From positions 186,001 through 250,000 of the forward strand of contig NZ_BCTN01000004.1 in assembly GCF_001571305.1 (NCBI RefSeq): a stretch of 64,000 bases of DNA. Reading direction: 5' to 3'. The notes under the pieces were generated by a model that searched no databases, was not told the DNA's origin, and saw only the letters and a program-made list of their open reading frames with translations. The position numbers were made by a program, and so were the translations under genes. Positions within the stretch are counted from its first letter, which is position 1. Each line of letters opens with the position of its first letter. This document shows positions 52,996 through 64,000 of the stretch, in pieces. This stretch comes from Erwinia persicina NBRC 102418 (GTDB taxonomy: Bacteria > Pseudomonadota > Gammaproteobacteria > Enterobacterales > Enterobacteriaceae).

Positions 52996-54339
52996 TCAGC
53001 GGTAGCGTTTTGTCGGGCTATTTTGATCCTGTTCATGCAACCAGGACAGCTTTTCGCCAATCTTGCCCTCCAGTCCGCGCGAGGTCGGCTGGTAATATCG
53101 CGTTTGCGCCATTTGTGGAGGAAAATAGTCTTCTCCTGCAGCATACGCATTGGGCTCGTCATGGGCATAGCGATATTCAGCGCCCAGTCCCATCTCTTTC
53201 ATCAGTTTAGTGGGCGCATTGCGCAGATGTTCAGGGACATCATAGTCTGGACTGTCACGGGCATCACGCATGGCCGCTTTGAACGCTGTATAAACCGCGT
53301 TACTTTTCGGTGCACAGGCAAGATACACGATCGCCTGAGCGATGGCGCGTTCGCCTTCTGCCGGCCCGACGCGAGTGAAACAGTCCCAGGCCGCGATCGC
53401 CACCTGCATTCCCCGGGGATCGGCATTTCCAACATCTTCTGAGGCAATCGCCAGCAGGCGCCTCGCCACATAGAGCGGATCGCCACCAGCAGTTATGATG
53501 CGCGCATACCAGTAGAGTGCGGCATCCGGCGAGGAGCCGCGCACCGATTTATGCAGCGCGGAGATCAGATCATAGAAACGATCGCCCTTATTATCGAAGC
53601 GCGCGCTTCGCTCGCCCGAGACTTCGTTCAGCAACTGAGGCGTGAGCTCGCGTTTAGCCTTGCTGTTCACCTCGGCCATGTCCGCCATCATTTCCAGCGT
53701 ATTCAGCGCACGGCGTGCATCACCGTTGACCAATTCTGCGATCATATTGCGGGTATTATCAGGTAAAACAATATTGTCATTACCATATCCCCGCTCGCTG
53801 TCTTTCATCGCCTGATCGAGAACGGTCGCAATATCTTCACTGGTCAGTGACTTCAGCAGATAAACGCGCGCACGTGATAACAGTGCGGAGTTAAGCTCAA
53901 AAGAGGGATTTTCGGTTGTAGCACCGATAAATGTGATGGTGCCATCTTCGATATGCGGCAGAAAAGCGTCCTGCTGGCTTTTATTAAAGCGGTGAACTTC
54001 ATCCACGAACAAAATCGTGCGACGACCGGCATTACGATTTTGTCTTGCACGCTCAATGGCTTCACGGATCTCTTTTACGCCGGAGGTAACGGCGGAAATA
54101 CGTTCGACGTCGGCCTGGCCATAGTGACCAATAATCTCGGCCAGCGTGGTTTTTCCCGTCCCGGGTGGTCCCCATAAAATCATCGAATGCAGATGACCGG
54201 CCTCTATCGCTCTCGGCAGGGGTTTACCGGCTGCGAGTAAATGTTGCTGACCGATATACTCAGCCAGCGTACGTGGCCGCATACGCGCGGCCAGAGGCTG
54301 AAATTCATTACGGGAAAAATCGAGGGACAGGTTACTCAC
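52996..54339 (-). CDS. rarA: replication-associated recombination protein RarA
   Basis: AAA+ ATPase related to clamp loaders (Mgs1/WRNIP1 family) that acts at stalled replication forks. [17 protein letters not shown] is Walker A and [28 protein letters not shown] is Walker [25 protein letters not shown] holds sensor 1 and the Arg finger, and the C-terminal domain is the tetramerisation region. The GTG start at 54339 gives 447 residues, equal to E. coli; upstream in-frame starts run into lolA and have no homology. It follows lolA by 7 nt. Confidence 0.94.
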   Translation of the reverse strand: MSNLSLDFSRNEFQPLAARMRPRTLAEYIGQQHLLAAGKPLPRAIEAGHLHSMILWGPPGTGKTTLAEIIGHYGQADVERISAVTSGVKEIREAIERARQNRNAGRRTILFVDEVHRFNKSQQDAFLPHIEDGTITFIGATTENPSFELNSALLSRARVYLLKSLTSEDIATVLDQAMKDSERGYGNDNIVLPDNTRNMIAELVNGDARRALNTLEMMADMAEVNSKAKRELTPQLLNEVSGERSARFDNKGDRFYDLISALHKSVRGSSPDAALYWYARIITAGGDPLYVARRLLAIASEDVGNADPRGMQVAIAAWDCFTRVGPAEGERAIAQAIVYLACAPKSNAVYTAFKAAMRDARDSPDYDVPEHLRNAPTKLMKEMGLGAEYRYAHDEPNAYAAGEDYFPPQMAQTRYYQPTSRGLEGKIGEKLSWLHEQDQNSPTKRYR

Positions 54340-54346
54340 GCAAACC

Positions 54347-54958
54347 TCACTGACGCTGGTCGTCCACGGTGACGCCCTTTGGCGGTGTGAACTTGAACTT
54401 ATCGGCGCTGATACTGCCGTTCTGCTGGCTCTTAAGCGTATAGCTACTGCGCTGGCCGTCCTGTTCAATCGCACTGAACTGGTTAATGGTCCCGTTAGTC
54501 GAGACATTGATCGTAAATTGCTTCAGATTTCCATCGGCACTTTTCGGCGTCAGAGAGAAATCATCCCCTTTCTGCGCGACATTATACTGTTTCCAGTCGC
54601 CAGACTGGTTACGCGCAATCAGCATAAACGGCGTATTACTGGTTGCGTCCTTCAGCCAGCTTGCGCTGACCTGTTCGACAAACGGGTTATAGAACCACAG
54701 CGTTTTACCATCAGAAATCAGCGTGCTTTCGTCCGGCGCAGTCATATGCCAGTTAAACAGGTTGGGACGCTCAACCCACATCTCACCTTCACCGTCCTGC
54801 ACTGAAGCCCCACTGCCGTCAGTAACTTTCTGATTAAAGGTGGCATGGAAGCTTTTCACCTTATCCAGGCGCTGTTGCAGATCGCTGGAGGCATCAGCCC
54901 ACACAGCAGAAGAAGAAAACGCGGCCAGCAGACAGCAGGAGATCATTAATTTTTTCAT
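54347..54958 (-). CDS. lolA: outer-membrane lipoprotein carrier protein LolA
   Basis: Periplasmic chaperone carrying lipoproteins from LolCDE to LolB. A 21-residue signal peptide ([21 protein letters not shown]) precedes [24 protein letters not shown]. The mature protein is one open beta-barrel with [16 protein letters not shown] and a C-terminal [15 protein letters not shown]. It has 203 residues, exactly the E. coli length. It lies between ftsK and rarA, probably cotranscribed with rarA. Confidence 0.97.
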   Translation of the reverse strand: MKKLMISCCLLAAFSSSAVWADASSDLQQRLDKVKSFHATFNQKVTDGSGASVQDGEGEMWVERPNLFNWHMTAPDESTLISDGKTLWFYNPFVEQVSASWLKDATSNTPFMLIARNQSGDWKQYNVAQKGDDFSLTPKSADGNLKQFTINVSTNGTINQFSAIEQDGQRSSYTLKSQQNGSISADKFKFTPPKGVTVDDQRQ

Positions 54959-55105
54959 TACGGCATCCTTATTAAAACTCTCTTATCCCGGTCCGGGTTG
55001 AGCGTGACAGGAATAACTTTAGCCCGGCGCTGAAAACAGCGACAGGAGAAAAAACTGAATTCTCCCGGCCATATCAAGCAAATATGGGGGCAACCCTCTT
55101 AAATT

Positions 55106-55134
55106 CAACAGGCCAGGCAGAGCCTGGCCTGTTG
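55106..55134 (-). terminator. long hairpin after ftsK
   Basis: Perfect 13-bp stem CAACAGGCCAGGC / GCCTGGCCTGTTG with a 3-nt loop, 22 nt past the ftsK stop. The bases after it on the minus strand (AATTTAAGAGG) are only slightly T-rich, so it is a moderate terminator at best. Confidence 0.5.
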
Positions 55135-55155
55135 AGGGGCATTAAAACAGGGTGA

Positions 55156-58100
55156 TTATCGTTCATGCGGTGGGGGTGCCAGCACCTCGCGGTTACCGTT
55201 ATGCCCCGGTGACGAGACGATCCCCTGCGCTTCCATCTGTTCAATGATGCGCGCAGCGCGGTTATAACCGATGCGGAACTGTCGCTGTACGCCTGAGATA
55301 GAGGCGCGACGCTTATCGACCACAAACTCCACGGCCTGATCGAAAAGCTGATCAAGCTCTTCATCACCCTCCACGCCGCCGGAACCCGACTCTGCGTCGT
55401 CACCGCCACTGAGAATGCCCTCTTTATACTGAGGACGTTCACGGGCTTTCCAGTCTTTGACAACGGCATGGACTTCCTGGTCACGGACAAAAGCACCGTG
55501 AACACGAACCGGAATCGACGAGTTTGGGGCCAGATACAGCATATCCCCCATCCCCAGCAGCGACTCAGCACCGGACTGATCGAGAATAGTACGTGAATCA
55601 ATTTTACTGGAGACGGTAAAAGCAATACGTGTCGGAATATTGGCCTTGATCAAGCCAGTGATGACATCAACTGATGGACGCTGTGTCGCCAGCACCAGGT
55701 GGATACCCGCCGCACGCGCTTTCTGCGCCAGACGCGCGATCAGCTCTTCCACCTTTTTACCGACGGTCATGATAAGGTCGGCAAACTCATCGACCATCAC
55801 GACGATGTAAGGCTCTTTTTCCAGAACCGGCGGCGTCATATCCATGCTGTCCGTTGGCTTCCAGAACGGATCGGGGATTGGCCTGCCCATCGCTTCAGCC
55901 ATATCCACTTTCTCGTTATAACCGGCGATATTACGTACACCCAGAGCTGACATCAGTTTATACCGACGCTCCATCTCGACGACACACCAGCGCAGGGCGT
56001 TTGCCGCATCTTTCATATCGGTGACCACATCGGTCAAGAGATGTGGAATGCCTTCATAGACGGAAAGCTCAAGCATTTTCGGGTCGATCATGATAAAGCG
56101 CACTTCTTTCGGCGTGGCTTTATAAAGAATGCTGAGGATCATGGCATTGACACCCACCGACTTACCGGAACCGGTCGTACCAGCAACCAGCAGGTGAGGC
56201 ATTTTGCCCAGATCGGCAACCACCGGATCGCCCGAAATATCTTTACCGAGCACAATAGAGAGCGGCGAGGGGTTATCACGGAAGGCAGGACAATCCAGCA
56301 CTTCACGCAGGTATACCGTCTGACGCTTCAGATTAGGTAATTCCAGCCCCACATACGGACGCCCCGGAATGACTTCCACCACGCGCACAGCAACGGCAGA
56401 CAGTGAACGCGCCAGATCGCGTGAGAGGTTAGAAATGCGCGCTGCTTTCACGCCCGGAGCCAGATCCAGTTCGAACCGCGTGATCACCGGTCCAGGCGAG
56501 TAACCCACGACATCCGCTTTCACGCGATAATCCGCAAGACGCGCCTCAATCAGGCGGGCAGTCTGTTCCAGCGCAAACTGATCAACCGGCTCTGTTTCTG
56601 CCGGTGGCGATGAAAGCAGATCGAGCGTGGGCAATGGCGTCGTCGGTTTGTGCGTTGGCTGCTCGTGGCGCATCAGGAACGGATGGATAAGGCTTTCCAT
56701 ATCCGGTTCCTGCGGTTTCACTGGCTGTACGGCAGGCGCCGTAGCGGGCTGCCAGGCAGGCGCTGCGGGGGCTGAAGGCTGTGGCGATTGTTGTACGGCA
56801 GCAGGTTGTTGCACGGCTGCAGGCTGCTGCCATGAAGGCGTTGCAGGCACCTCCGGTTCAACTTCAGCCGCAGGCGGCAGGGTAAACAGCGGCTCAACCG
56901 GACCATCATCCACCAGGTCGTCCATGGGGGAGAAGTCAAAAGCACCTGCCGTATCGAGAGTAAAGGCTGGACGGCTGGTTGGCTCTTCAGCCGTATAGCG
57001 CTGCTGCTGCTGTTCAGCAAACTGCCGTGCCAGCGCAGCCTGCTGCAGTGCTTCTTCGTCTTCAGCAGCAAACTCCTCACCGTAGCGCTGCTGTTCGCGC
57101 GCCAGGAAGGCTTCCCGCAGTTGATTCTGCTCTGCGTCATCCTGTTCTTCAGGTGTCACTGTTTGCCCGCTCGCCATGTCAGAAGCGGTCATTTCAGGCT
57201 GACGCTGCTCCTGCTCTTTAGCTTTTTCCTCTGCCATACGCTGAGAAGGTAATTTAATTCCATAAGAAGCCAGCTCACGGCGAGTCGGTAATTTCACCGG
57301 ATTCGGACGTGGCAGTTCGGGGCCTATACCCTGCTTAACCTGCGGGTTAAGATCCTCTCCGCTGGTAGCAGTAAAGCCCGGCATAAATGGCGTGTTGCTG
57401 GTGGCAGACTGAGCCACGGCACCAATGGCTGCACCGGTAGCGGCGGCAGCGACGCTGGCAGGGTGAGACGCATGCGGCGTAGAGAAATCAAACGGTGATG
57501 CCGTGGAAGTATCCTGCCAGTTGCCCATTTTCGGGCCGTCATCGTCCTCGACCGGCACAGAAGGTGCCGGGGTGTGAACATCTGTTGGCATTTCAAAACG
57601 ATACAGCGACGGCTGCGGTGCAGCGGCCTGAGTTTCTGCTGCTGAAGAGACAGGCGCAGGGGCAGCTTCATGGGCAGACTGAACCTGAACAGGTGGCACC
57701 GTAACGGTGACTGCTGCTGCCGGTTCAGCCACTGCGGCGCGAACCGCAGGCGAGGCCAGCAGGGGGTCGTCCTGCTCATCGTCCTCATCCGCATAGAGGG
57801 GCTGCGCTTTTTTCAGCAGAATATCATCGCGATCGTCCGTTTCCTGCGTCGCACTTCGTCTGACGACTGGGGCATCGCGTTCTTGTTCCTCGTCTTCCTC
57901 GTCATGCCACTCTTCCTCAGCACGCGAACGATTACTGGCGAAGGTGAGAACACCCATGACCACGCCACCAATTTTTTCAGCAATCGTCAGCCATGACCAG
58001 CCCGTATAAAGCGTCAGGCCAGCAGCCCAGATACACAGCAATGTCAGCGTGCCACCCGGCCCACTAAAATAAGGTGCCATGGCGTTGCTTAACAGGCTGC

Positions 58101-58539
58101 CGATCACACCGCCGGAAGCAAAATACCAGATATCATCAGCATTGATTGCGGCCAGGCCACAAGAGGTGACAACCAGCGCCAGCACACCAATCATGCGCAG
58201 TGCGACGGCAAAATAGTCAATGTAATCCTGAACGTGACGCTGGCTGAAGGTGATCCAGCACAGGCCCAAAATTACCGGCGGAAGGGCGTAAGCCATCACG
58301 CCAAAGATGAAGAATAGCGTATCAGCAAGCCAGGCCCCTACCCCTCCCCCTAAATTGTGGATGGGCTCATGCCAGGCAGTTTGTGACCAACTGGGGTCGG
58401 AAGGATTGAAGCTGACTAATGCGACCATTAAATAAATGGCGAAAAGAGCAACAACAATAAGTAATGCTTCAAGCAGACGACGCCCGCTGCTCAACGGTTG
58501 TAACGAAACGTCTTTATCTTCTGTATATTCCTGGCTCAA
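55156..58539 (-). CDS. ftsK: DNA translocase FtsK
   Basis: Septal DNA pump coordinating chromosome dimer resolution with division. The N-terminal domain has about four membrane helices within residues 20-190. A Pro/Gln/Ala-rich linker (about residues 200-640) includes a short QPAAVQ tandem. The RecA-like motor has Walker A GTTGSGKS at 787-794 and [13 protein letters not shown] as Walker B. The C-terminal gamma winged helix (about the last 65 residues, [27 protein letters not shown]) reads KOPS and activates XerD. It has 1127 residues, about 200 shorter than E. coli, all in the linker. Confidence 0.96.
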   Translation of the reverse strand: MSQEYTEDKDVSLQPLSSGRRLLEALLIVVALFAIYLMVALVSFNPSDPSWSQTAWHEPIHNLGGGVGAWLADTLFFIFGVMAYALPPVILGLCWITFSQRHVQDYIDYFAVALRMIGVLALVVTSCGLAAINADDIWYFASGGVIGSLLSNAMAPYFSGPGGTLTLLCIWAAGLTLYTGWSWLTIAEKIGGVVMGVLTFASNRSRAEEEWHDEEDEEQERDAPVVRRSATQETDDRDDILLKKAQPLYADEDDEQDDPLLASPAVRAAVAEPAAAVTVTVPPVQVQSAHEAAPAPVSSAAETQAAAPQPSLYRFEMPTDVHTPAPSVPVEDDDGPKMGNWQDTSTASPFDFSTPHASHPASVAAAATGAAIGAVAQSATSNTPFMPGFTATSGEDLNPQVKQGIGPELPRPNPVKLPTRRELASYGIKLPSQRMAEEKAKEQEQRQPEMTASDMASGQTVTPEEQDDAEQNQLREAFLAREQQRYGEEFAAEDEEALQQAALARQFAEQQQQRYTAEEPTSRPAFTLDTAGAFDFSPMDDLVDDGPVEPLFTLPPAAEVEPEVPATPSWQQPAAVQQPAAVQQSPQPSAPAAPAWQPATAPAVQPVKPQEPDMESLIHPFLMRHEQPTHKPTTPLPTLDLLSSPPAETEPVDQFALEQTARLIEARLADYRVKADVVGYSPGPVITRFELDLAPGVKAARISNLSRDLARSLSAVAVRVVEVIPGRPYVGLELPNLKRQTVYLREVLDCPAFRDNPSPLSIVLGKDISGDPVVADLGKMPHLLVAGTTGSGKSVGVNAMILSILYKATPKEVRFIMIDPKMLELSVYEGIPHLLTDVVTDMKDAANALRWCVVEMERRYKLMSALGVRNIAGYNEKVDMAEAMGRPIPDPFWKPTDSMDMTPPVLEKEPYIVVMVDEFADLIMTVGKKVEELIARLAQKARAAGIHLVLATQRPSVDVITGLIKANIPTRIAFTVSSKIDSRTILDQSGAESLLGMGDMLYLAPNSSIPVRVHGAFVRDQEVHAVVKDWKARERPQYKEGILSGGDDAESGSGGVEGDEELDQLFDQAVEFVVDKRRASISGVQRQFRIGYNRAARIIEQMEAQGIVSSPGHNGNREVLAPPPHER

Positions 58540-58658
58540 GAGTACTCTCCAGGTGCCTGTAAACTATGAAGGTAATTGCGCCGGGTACCCCCGGCGCTGA
58601 ACCTGTATGAATTCACAGGAGTGTACCGAAACCCAACAGGTTTTGCACCTGTCCTGTG

Positions 58659-59153
58659 TTACCGGGTTTTAATCACTAACCGGTTACTTTGTTTCACTTC
58701 TTCCATAACCACATAGGTACGGGTATCGTTCACGCCCGGCAGGCGCAGCAAGGTTTCACCCAGCAATTTACGGTAAGCGGACATATCAGGTACGCGGGTT
58801 TTCAACAGATAGTCGAAATCACCGGAAACAAGATGACACTCTTGAGTTTCCTCAAGTTTTTGCACAGCGGCGTTAAATTGCTCAAACACATCCGGCGCAC
58901 CACGATTCAGAGTAATCTCAACGAATACCAGTAACGATGCATCCAGGTAGTGAGGATTCAGCTGCGCAGTGTAACCCAGAATAAAGCCCTGTCGCTCCAG
59001 ACGGCGAACACGCTCAAGACACGGTGTCGGTGATAATCCGACGCGCTTCGAGAGTTCGACGTTCGAAATACGGCCATCCTTTTGCAGTTCATTCAGGATA
59101 TTACGGTCAATTCTGTCGAGATCTTTACCCGGTCGTTTTTTATTGTCTACCAT
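58659..59153 (-). CDS. lrp: leucine-responsive regulatory protein Lrp
   Basis: Global feast/famine regulator of amino-acid metabolism and transport, an octamer or hexadecamer. The N-terminal helix-turn-helix (RISNVELSKRVGLSPTPCLERVRRLERQG) sits at about residues 27-55, and the C-terminal RAM domain binds leucine. It is nearly identical to E. coli Lrp. The start at 59153 (MVDNKKRPGKDLDRID) gives 164 residues; the in-frame ATG 19 codons upstream is rejected by homology. A long leader with a strong hairpin lies upstream. Confidence 0.97.
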   Translation of the reverse strand: MVDNKKRPGKDLDRIDRNILNELQKDGRISNVELSKRVGLSPTPCLERVRRLERQGFILGYTAQLNPHYLDASLLVFVEITLNRGAPDVFEQFNAAVQKLEETQECHLVSGDFDYLLKTRVPDMSAYRKLLGETLLRLPGVNDTRTYVVMEEVKQSNRLVIKTR

Positions 59154-60646
<1,493 letters not shown>

Positions 60647-60676
60647 GTTGTTAAAATTCTGAACTAATCTTGCCTC

Positions 60677-60702
60677 AGGCGACGAGCAATTGTCGCCTTT
60701 TT
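60677..60702 (+). terminator. trxB terminator
   Basis: AGGCGAC / GTCGCCT stem with an 8-nt loop, followed by TTTT. It is 30 nt after the trxB stop. Confidence 0.85.
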
Positions 60703-60793
60703 ACCCTTCTCATTGTACCATTGCCACGCTTAACACCTATCTTCCCGAGGGCTTTGCCTCACTACTGTTTACGTCAGGGCAATACGGCAACAG

Positions 60794-62563
60794 ATGAATA
60801 AAACACGACAACAACATCTCACCCGCTGGCTGAAAAGTCAGAGTGTGCATGGCCATCGCTGGCTGCGCCTCTCCTTCATGCTGGGTACATTAAGCGCCCT
60901 GCTCATCCTGGCCCAGGCCTGGTTTCTTGCCTCGCTGCTGCAGGCATTACTGGTGGAGCATCAACCCCGGGAAACGCTGCTGACCTCTTTCGCCCTGTTG
61001 CTGGCCTGTTTTGCCGGCCGTGCCCTGCTGGCATGGTTACGCGAAAAAGTGGGTTTTAAAACGGGTCAGGCGATTCGCCAGACCCTACGGAGCCAGGTAC
61101 TGGATCGCTTATCTGATCTGGGGCCGGCATGGATTCAGGGTAAACCTGCAGGAAGCTGGGCCACGCTGCTGCTGGAGCAGATTGAAGAGATGCAGGATTA
61201 CTACGCCCGCTACCTGCCACAGATGATGCTGGCCGGAGTGATCCCGCTGCTGGTACTGATTCTGCTGTTCCCGGTTAACTGGGCAGCCTCGCTGATCCTG
61301 CTGGCTACCGCGCCTCTTATTCCCCTGTTTATGGCGATGGTTGGCATGGGGGCAGCGGATGCAAACCGCCGTAACTTCCAGGCGCTGGCACGTCTCAGTG
61401 GCCAGTTTCTTGACCGTCTGCGCGGGCTGGAGACATTGCGTCTGTTCCACCGTGCTCATGCTGAAACAGAAACCATTGCAGAAGCCTCCGACCAGTTTCG
61501 TCAGCGTACGATGGAAGTGCTGCGCATGGCGTTTCTCTCCTCCGCCGTGCTGGAATTCTTCGCCTCGATCTCTATTGCTCTGATCGCGGTCTACTTTGGT
61601 TTCTCTTACCTCGGTGTCTTTGACTTTGGCCATTACAACGGTCCGGTCACGCTATTTGCCGGCTTCCTGGTGCTCATCCTTGCCCCTGAATTCTATCAGC
61701 CGCTGCGCGACCTCGGGACTTACTATCATGCCAAAGCCCAGGCCATTGGTGCCGCAGACGCTTTGCAAACGTTCCTTGAGGAGAGCGAAGCGGCCTCTGT
61801 AGCACGAGGGACACTAAGCCCAGACCTGAGTCGCGGCTTCCATCTGGTCGCACAGGATTTGGTGATTATCACTGCCGACGGTACCCCACTGGCGGGGCCG
61901 CTGAATTTCACACTGCGTCCAGGACAACGTGTTGCGCTGGTTGGGCAAAGCGGGGCAGGTAAAACCTCGCTGATGAATGTCTTACTGGGTTACCTGCCCT
62001 ATCGTGGCTCCCTGCGAGTGAATGAGGTTGAGCTGCGTGATATTGATCTGCCGCACTGGCAGCAACAGCTTGCCTGGGTCGGGCAAAACCCCCACCTTCC
62101 AGCCAACACCTTGCGGCAAAATATTCTGCTGAGTGGCAACCGCGATGATGCCCGTCTGCAAGAGGTACTTACCCTGGCCGGGGTCAGTGAATTCCTGCCC
62201 GGCCTGCCCGCAGGCCTGGATCATGAAACCGGCGACCGATCCGCACGTCTTTCAGTCGGTCAGGCGCAGCGTGTGGCCGTGGCACGCGCCCTGATGAAAC
62301 CCTGCCAGTTGCTGCTGCTCGATGAACCGGATGCCAGCCTCGATGCGCAAAGTGAACAGCATGTGAATCACGCGCTGCTTCAGGCCTCGCACAGCCAGAG
62401 CACGCTGCTGATTACCCACCAGTTAGACCGTCTGGATCAGTGGGATGAAATCTGGCTGATGCGTGACGGTGAAATTGTACAGACCGGAAGTCACGAGATC
62501 CTGGCTGATCAGCCGGGCCCCTTTGCCGATCTGATGGCCCAGCGCGGAGGATCGCTCGAATGA
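60794..62563 (+). CDS. cydD: ABC transporter CydD, cytochrome bd assembly
   Basis: Half of the CydDC exporter needed for cytochrome bd and c maturation; it was described as a glutathione/cysteine exporter and more recently as a heme-linked transporter. A six-helix transmembrane domain covers about residues 20-320 (GMGAADANRRNFQALARLSGQFLDRLRGLETL is family-typical). The nucleotide-binding domain has Walker A GQSGAGKT at 384-391, LSVGQAQRVAVARAL (signature LSVGQ) and LLLLDEPDASLD. It has 589 residues. Its end overlaps the cydC start (ATGA). Confidence 0.97.
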   Translation: MNKTRQQHLTRWLKSQSVHGHRWLRLSFMLGTLSALLILAQAWFLASLLQALLVEHQPRETLLTSFALLLACFAGRALLAWLREKVGFKTGQAIRQTLRSQVLDRLSDLGPAWIQGKPAGSWATLLLEQIEEMQDYYARYLPQMMLAGVIPLLVLILLFPVNWAASLILLATAPLIPLFMAMVGMGAADANRRNFQALARLSGQFLDRLRGLETLRLFHRAHAETETIAEASDQFRQRTMEVLRMAFLSSAVLEFFASISIALIAVYFGFSYLGVFDFGHYNGPVTLFAGFLVLILAPEFYQPLRDLGTYYHAKAQAIGAADALQTFLEESEAASVARGTLSPDLSRGFHLVAQDLVIITADGTPLAGPLNFTLRPGQRVALVGQSGAGKTSLMNVLLGYLPYRGSLRVNEVELRDIDLPHWQQQLAWVGQNPHLPANTLRQNILLSGNRDDARLQEVLTLAGVSEFLPGLPAGLDHETGDRSARLSVGQAQRVAVARALMKPCQLLLLDEPDASLDAQSEQHVNHALLQASHSQSTLLITHQLDRLDQWDEIWLMRDGEIVQTGSHEILADQPGPFADLMAQRGGSLE

Positions 62564-64000
62564 AAACCCTGCTGCCGTTTTTGAAACTTTACCGCCGCCA
62601 TATTATCCGGCTGCTGGCCGGTATCGTGCTGGCCGTGCTCACACTGCTGGCCAGCATCGGCCTGCTGACGCTCTCCGGCTGGTTCCTTGCCGCCACCTCC
62701 CTTGCCGGCGTGGCGGGCATCTACAGTTTCAATTACATGCTCCCTGCCGCAGGCGTGCGCGGCGCGGCTATCAGCCGCACGGTAGCACGCTATTTAGAGC
62801 GACTGGTCAGCCATGACACCACCTTCCGCGTGCTTCAGCATTTGCGTGTCTTTACCTTCAGTAAACTCCTGCCTCTCTCTCCAGCCGGCATTGCGCGCTT
62901 TCGCGAAGGAGAGTTGCTCAACCGTCTGGTAGCCGATGTCGATACGCTGGATCACCTCTATCTGCGGGTGATTTCACCGCTGGCTGGCGCGCTGGCGGTG
63001 ATCGTGGTGGTAACCACTGGCCTGAGCTGGCTGGACGGCGGACTGGCGCTGACGCTTGGCGCACTGATGCTGCTGACGCTTATCGTGATCCCACCGGTGT
63101 TTTACCGTGCCGGGCTGCCGGTAGGGGCTGATTTAACCCGACTGCGCGGGGAATACCGTAGTGGCCTGACCCGCTGGTTACAGGGCCAGGCAGAGTTAAG
63201 CCTGTACGGTGCCGCGCATACGTTCCGCAGTGCGATGGACAAAACTGAACAGGCATGGCTGGCCGCGCAGCAGCGTCAGGCCAGCCTGACCGGTCTTTCT
63301 CAGGGGCTGGTCATGCTGATGGGAGGGATTGCCGTAACGCTGTTGCTGTGGTTAAGCGCCTCCGGTATTGGCGGCGACCCGTATCCCGGGGCGTATATTG
63401 CGCTGTTCGTATTCTGTGCACTTGCGGCCTTTGAGGCGCTGGGGCCGGTCGGCACCGCCTTCCAGCATCTGGGTCATGTGATTGCGTCAGCACAGCGCGT
63501 TTCACAAATTATCGAACAACGTCCCGCCGTCACCTTCTCCCGTCACGGCGAGATGCCATCGCGTGCCGGTGCCGCGCTAAGCCTGAAGGAGGTCAGCTTC
63601 CGTTACGATGGTGAAGGTGCGTTTGCTATCCAGGGACTGACACTGGATATTCGCGCTGGCGAACACATCGCCCTGCTCGGCCGCACTGGTTGTGGTAAGT
63701 CAACGTTGTTGCAGCTGCTCACCCGAGCCTGGGACCCGCAGCAGGGGGCCATTTTGCTTAATGACCAGCCGCTGGCTGACTGGCGTGAAGCCGATCTGCG
63801 CGCCCGCACCAGCGTGGTCACTCAGCGTGTCCATCTGTTCAGCGCCAGCCTGCGGGACAACCTGATCCTTGCAGCACCCGGCAGCAGCGATGAGACACTG
63901 TGTAACGCGTTGCTGCAGGTGGGTCTGGAAAAACTGCTGGATAACGATCAGGGCCTCAATGCCTGGCTCGGCGAAGGCGGCCGACAGCTTTCCGGCGGTG
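62560..64000 (+). CDS. cydC: ABC transporter CydC, cytochrome bd assembly (3' end beyond window)
   Basis: Partner of CydD in the heterodimeric exporter. The ATG at 62560 overlaps the cydD stop by 4 nt. The frame stays open to the right edge: 480 codons of about 573. Transmembrane helices begin at about residue 15 (IVLAVLTLLASIGLLTLSGWFL), with SFNYMLPAAGVRGAAISRT and RFREGELLNRLVADVDTLDHLYLRV following. Walker A is GRTGCGKS at 374-381, and the last visible residues are the start of the signature, QLSGG. The loss of the end is a window effect. Confidence 0.97.
   Translation, partial: MKTLLPFLKLYRRHIIRLLAGIVLAVLTLLASIGLLTLSGWFLAATSLAGVAGIYSFNYMLPAAGVRGAAISRTVARYLERLVSHDTTFRVLQHLRVFTFSKLLPLSPAGIARFREGELLNRLVADVDTLDHLYLRVISPLAGALAVIVVVTTGLSWLDGGLALTLGALMLLTLIVIPPVFYRAGLPVGADLTRLRGEYRSGLTRWLQGQAELSLYGAAHTFRSAMDKTEQAWLAAQQRQASLTGLSQGLVMLMGGIAVTLLLWLSASGIGGDPYPGAYIALFVFCALAAFEALGPVGTAFQHLGHVIASAQRVSQIIEQRPAVTFSRHGEMPSRAGAALSLKEVSFRYDGEGAFAIQGLTLDIRAGEHIALLGRTGCGKSTLLQLLTRAWDPQQGAILLNDQPLADWREADLRARTSVVTQRVHLFSASLRDNLILAAPGSSDETLCNALLQVGLEKLLDNDQGLNAWLGEGGRQLSGG

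Noticed and set aside
56780-56840. Tandem repeat in ftsK considered as a CRISPR or VNTR array
   Set aside because: Short in-frame repeat of codons within the Pro/Gln/Ala linker; no unique spacers.

Overview
The window is a stretch of core chromosome from a member of the Enterobacterales. MukBEF, an RlmKL fusion, an OmpF-type porin, the focA-pflBA operon and Lrp all look very close to their Escherichia coli counterparts. Several details (a short FtsK linker, porin sequence, absence of fimbrial and dms genes) suggest an Erwinia/Pantoea-like relative rather than E. coli itself. That placement is inference from reading the proteins, not from an alignment. From memory of E. coli, the gene order is that of the lrp-to-rlmL segment, read here in the opposite direction. 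I see no prophage, insertion sequence, CRISPR array, tRNA, rRNA or defence island.

Layout. 1-3.6 kb: rlmL (cut by the left edge), ycbX, zapC. 3.7-9.3 kb: pyrD, then the ssuEADCB operon for sulfur scavenging from alkanesulfonates. 9.3-17.8 kb: pepN, divergent pncB, asnS, ompF, aspC. 17.8-21.1 kb: gloC (ycbL), mepK (ycbK) and ldtD (ycbB), the last two acting on murein. 21.2-28.5 kb: the cmoM-mukF-mukE-mukB operon (tRNA modification and the chromosome condensin). 28.7-38.4 kb: elyC, ycbJ, then an envelope-centred leftward run ycaI-msbA-lpxK-ycaQ-ycaR-kdsB, and ihfB. 38.4-43.6 kb: rpsA, cmk and serC-aroA. 43.8-51.3 kb: ycaO, focA, pflB, pflA and ycaD. 51.6-59.2 kb: serS, rarA, lolA, ftsK and lrp. 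59.7-64 kb: trxB, cydD and cydC (cut by the right edge).

Functional themes are lipid A and Kdo biosynthesis (LpxK, MsbA, KdsB), peptidoglycan remodelling (LdtD, MepK), cell division and chromosome segregation (ZapC, MukBEF, FtsK), translation (AsnS, SerS, S1, CmoM, RlmL), anaerobic pyruvate and formate metabolism (PflB, PflA, FocA) and cytochrome bd assembly (CydDC). Many genes overlap by 4 to 20 nt, which suggests translational coupling.

No new multi-gene system is evident. The less-explained signals are mostly non-coding: a long stem in the region upstream of lrp, a palindrome inside the cmk promoter spacer, a cluster of dyads between serC and ycaO, U-tract-less hairpins between serC/aroA and rpsA/ihfB, and structured leaders ahead of pyrD and rpsA. 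The best protein curiosity is YcbJ, which has a kinase-like catalytic loop with the key aspartate replaced. Pairings and motif positions were worked out by eye.
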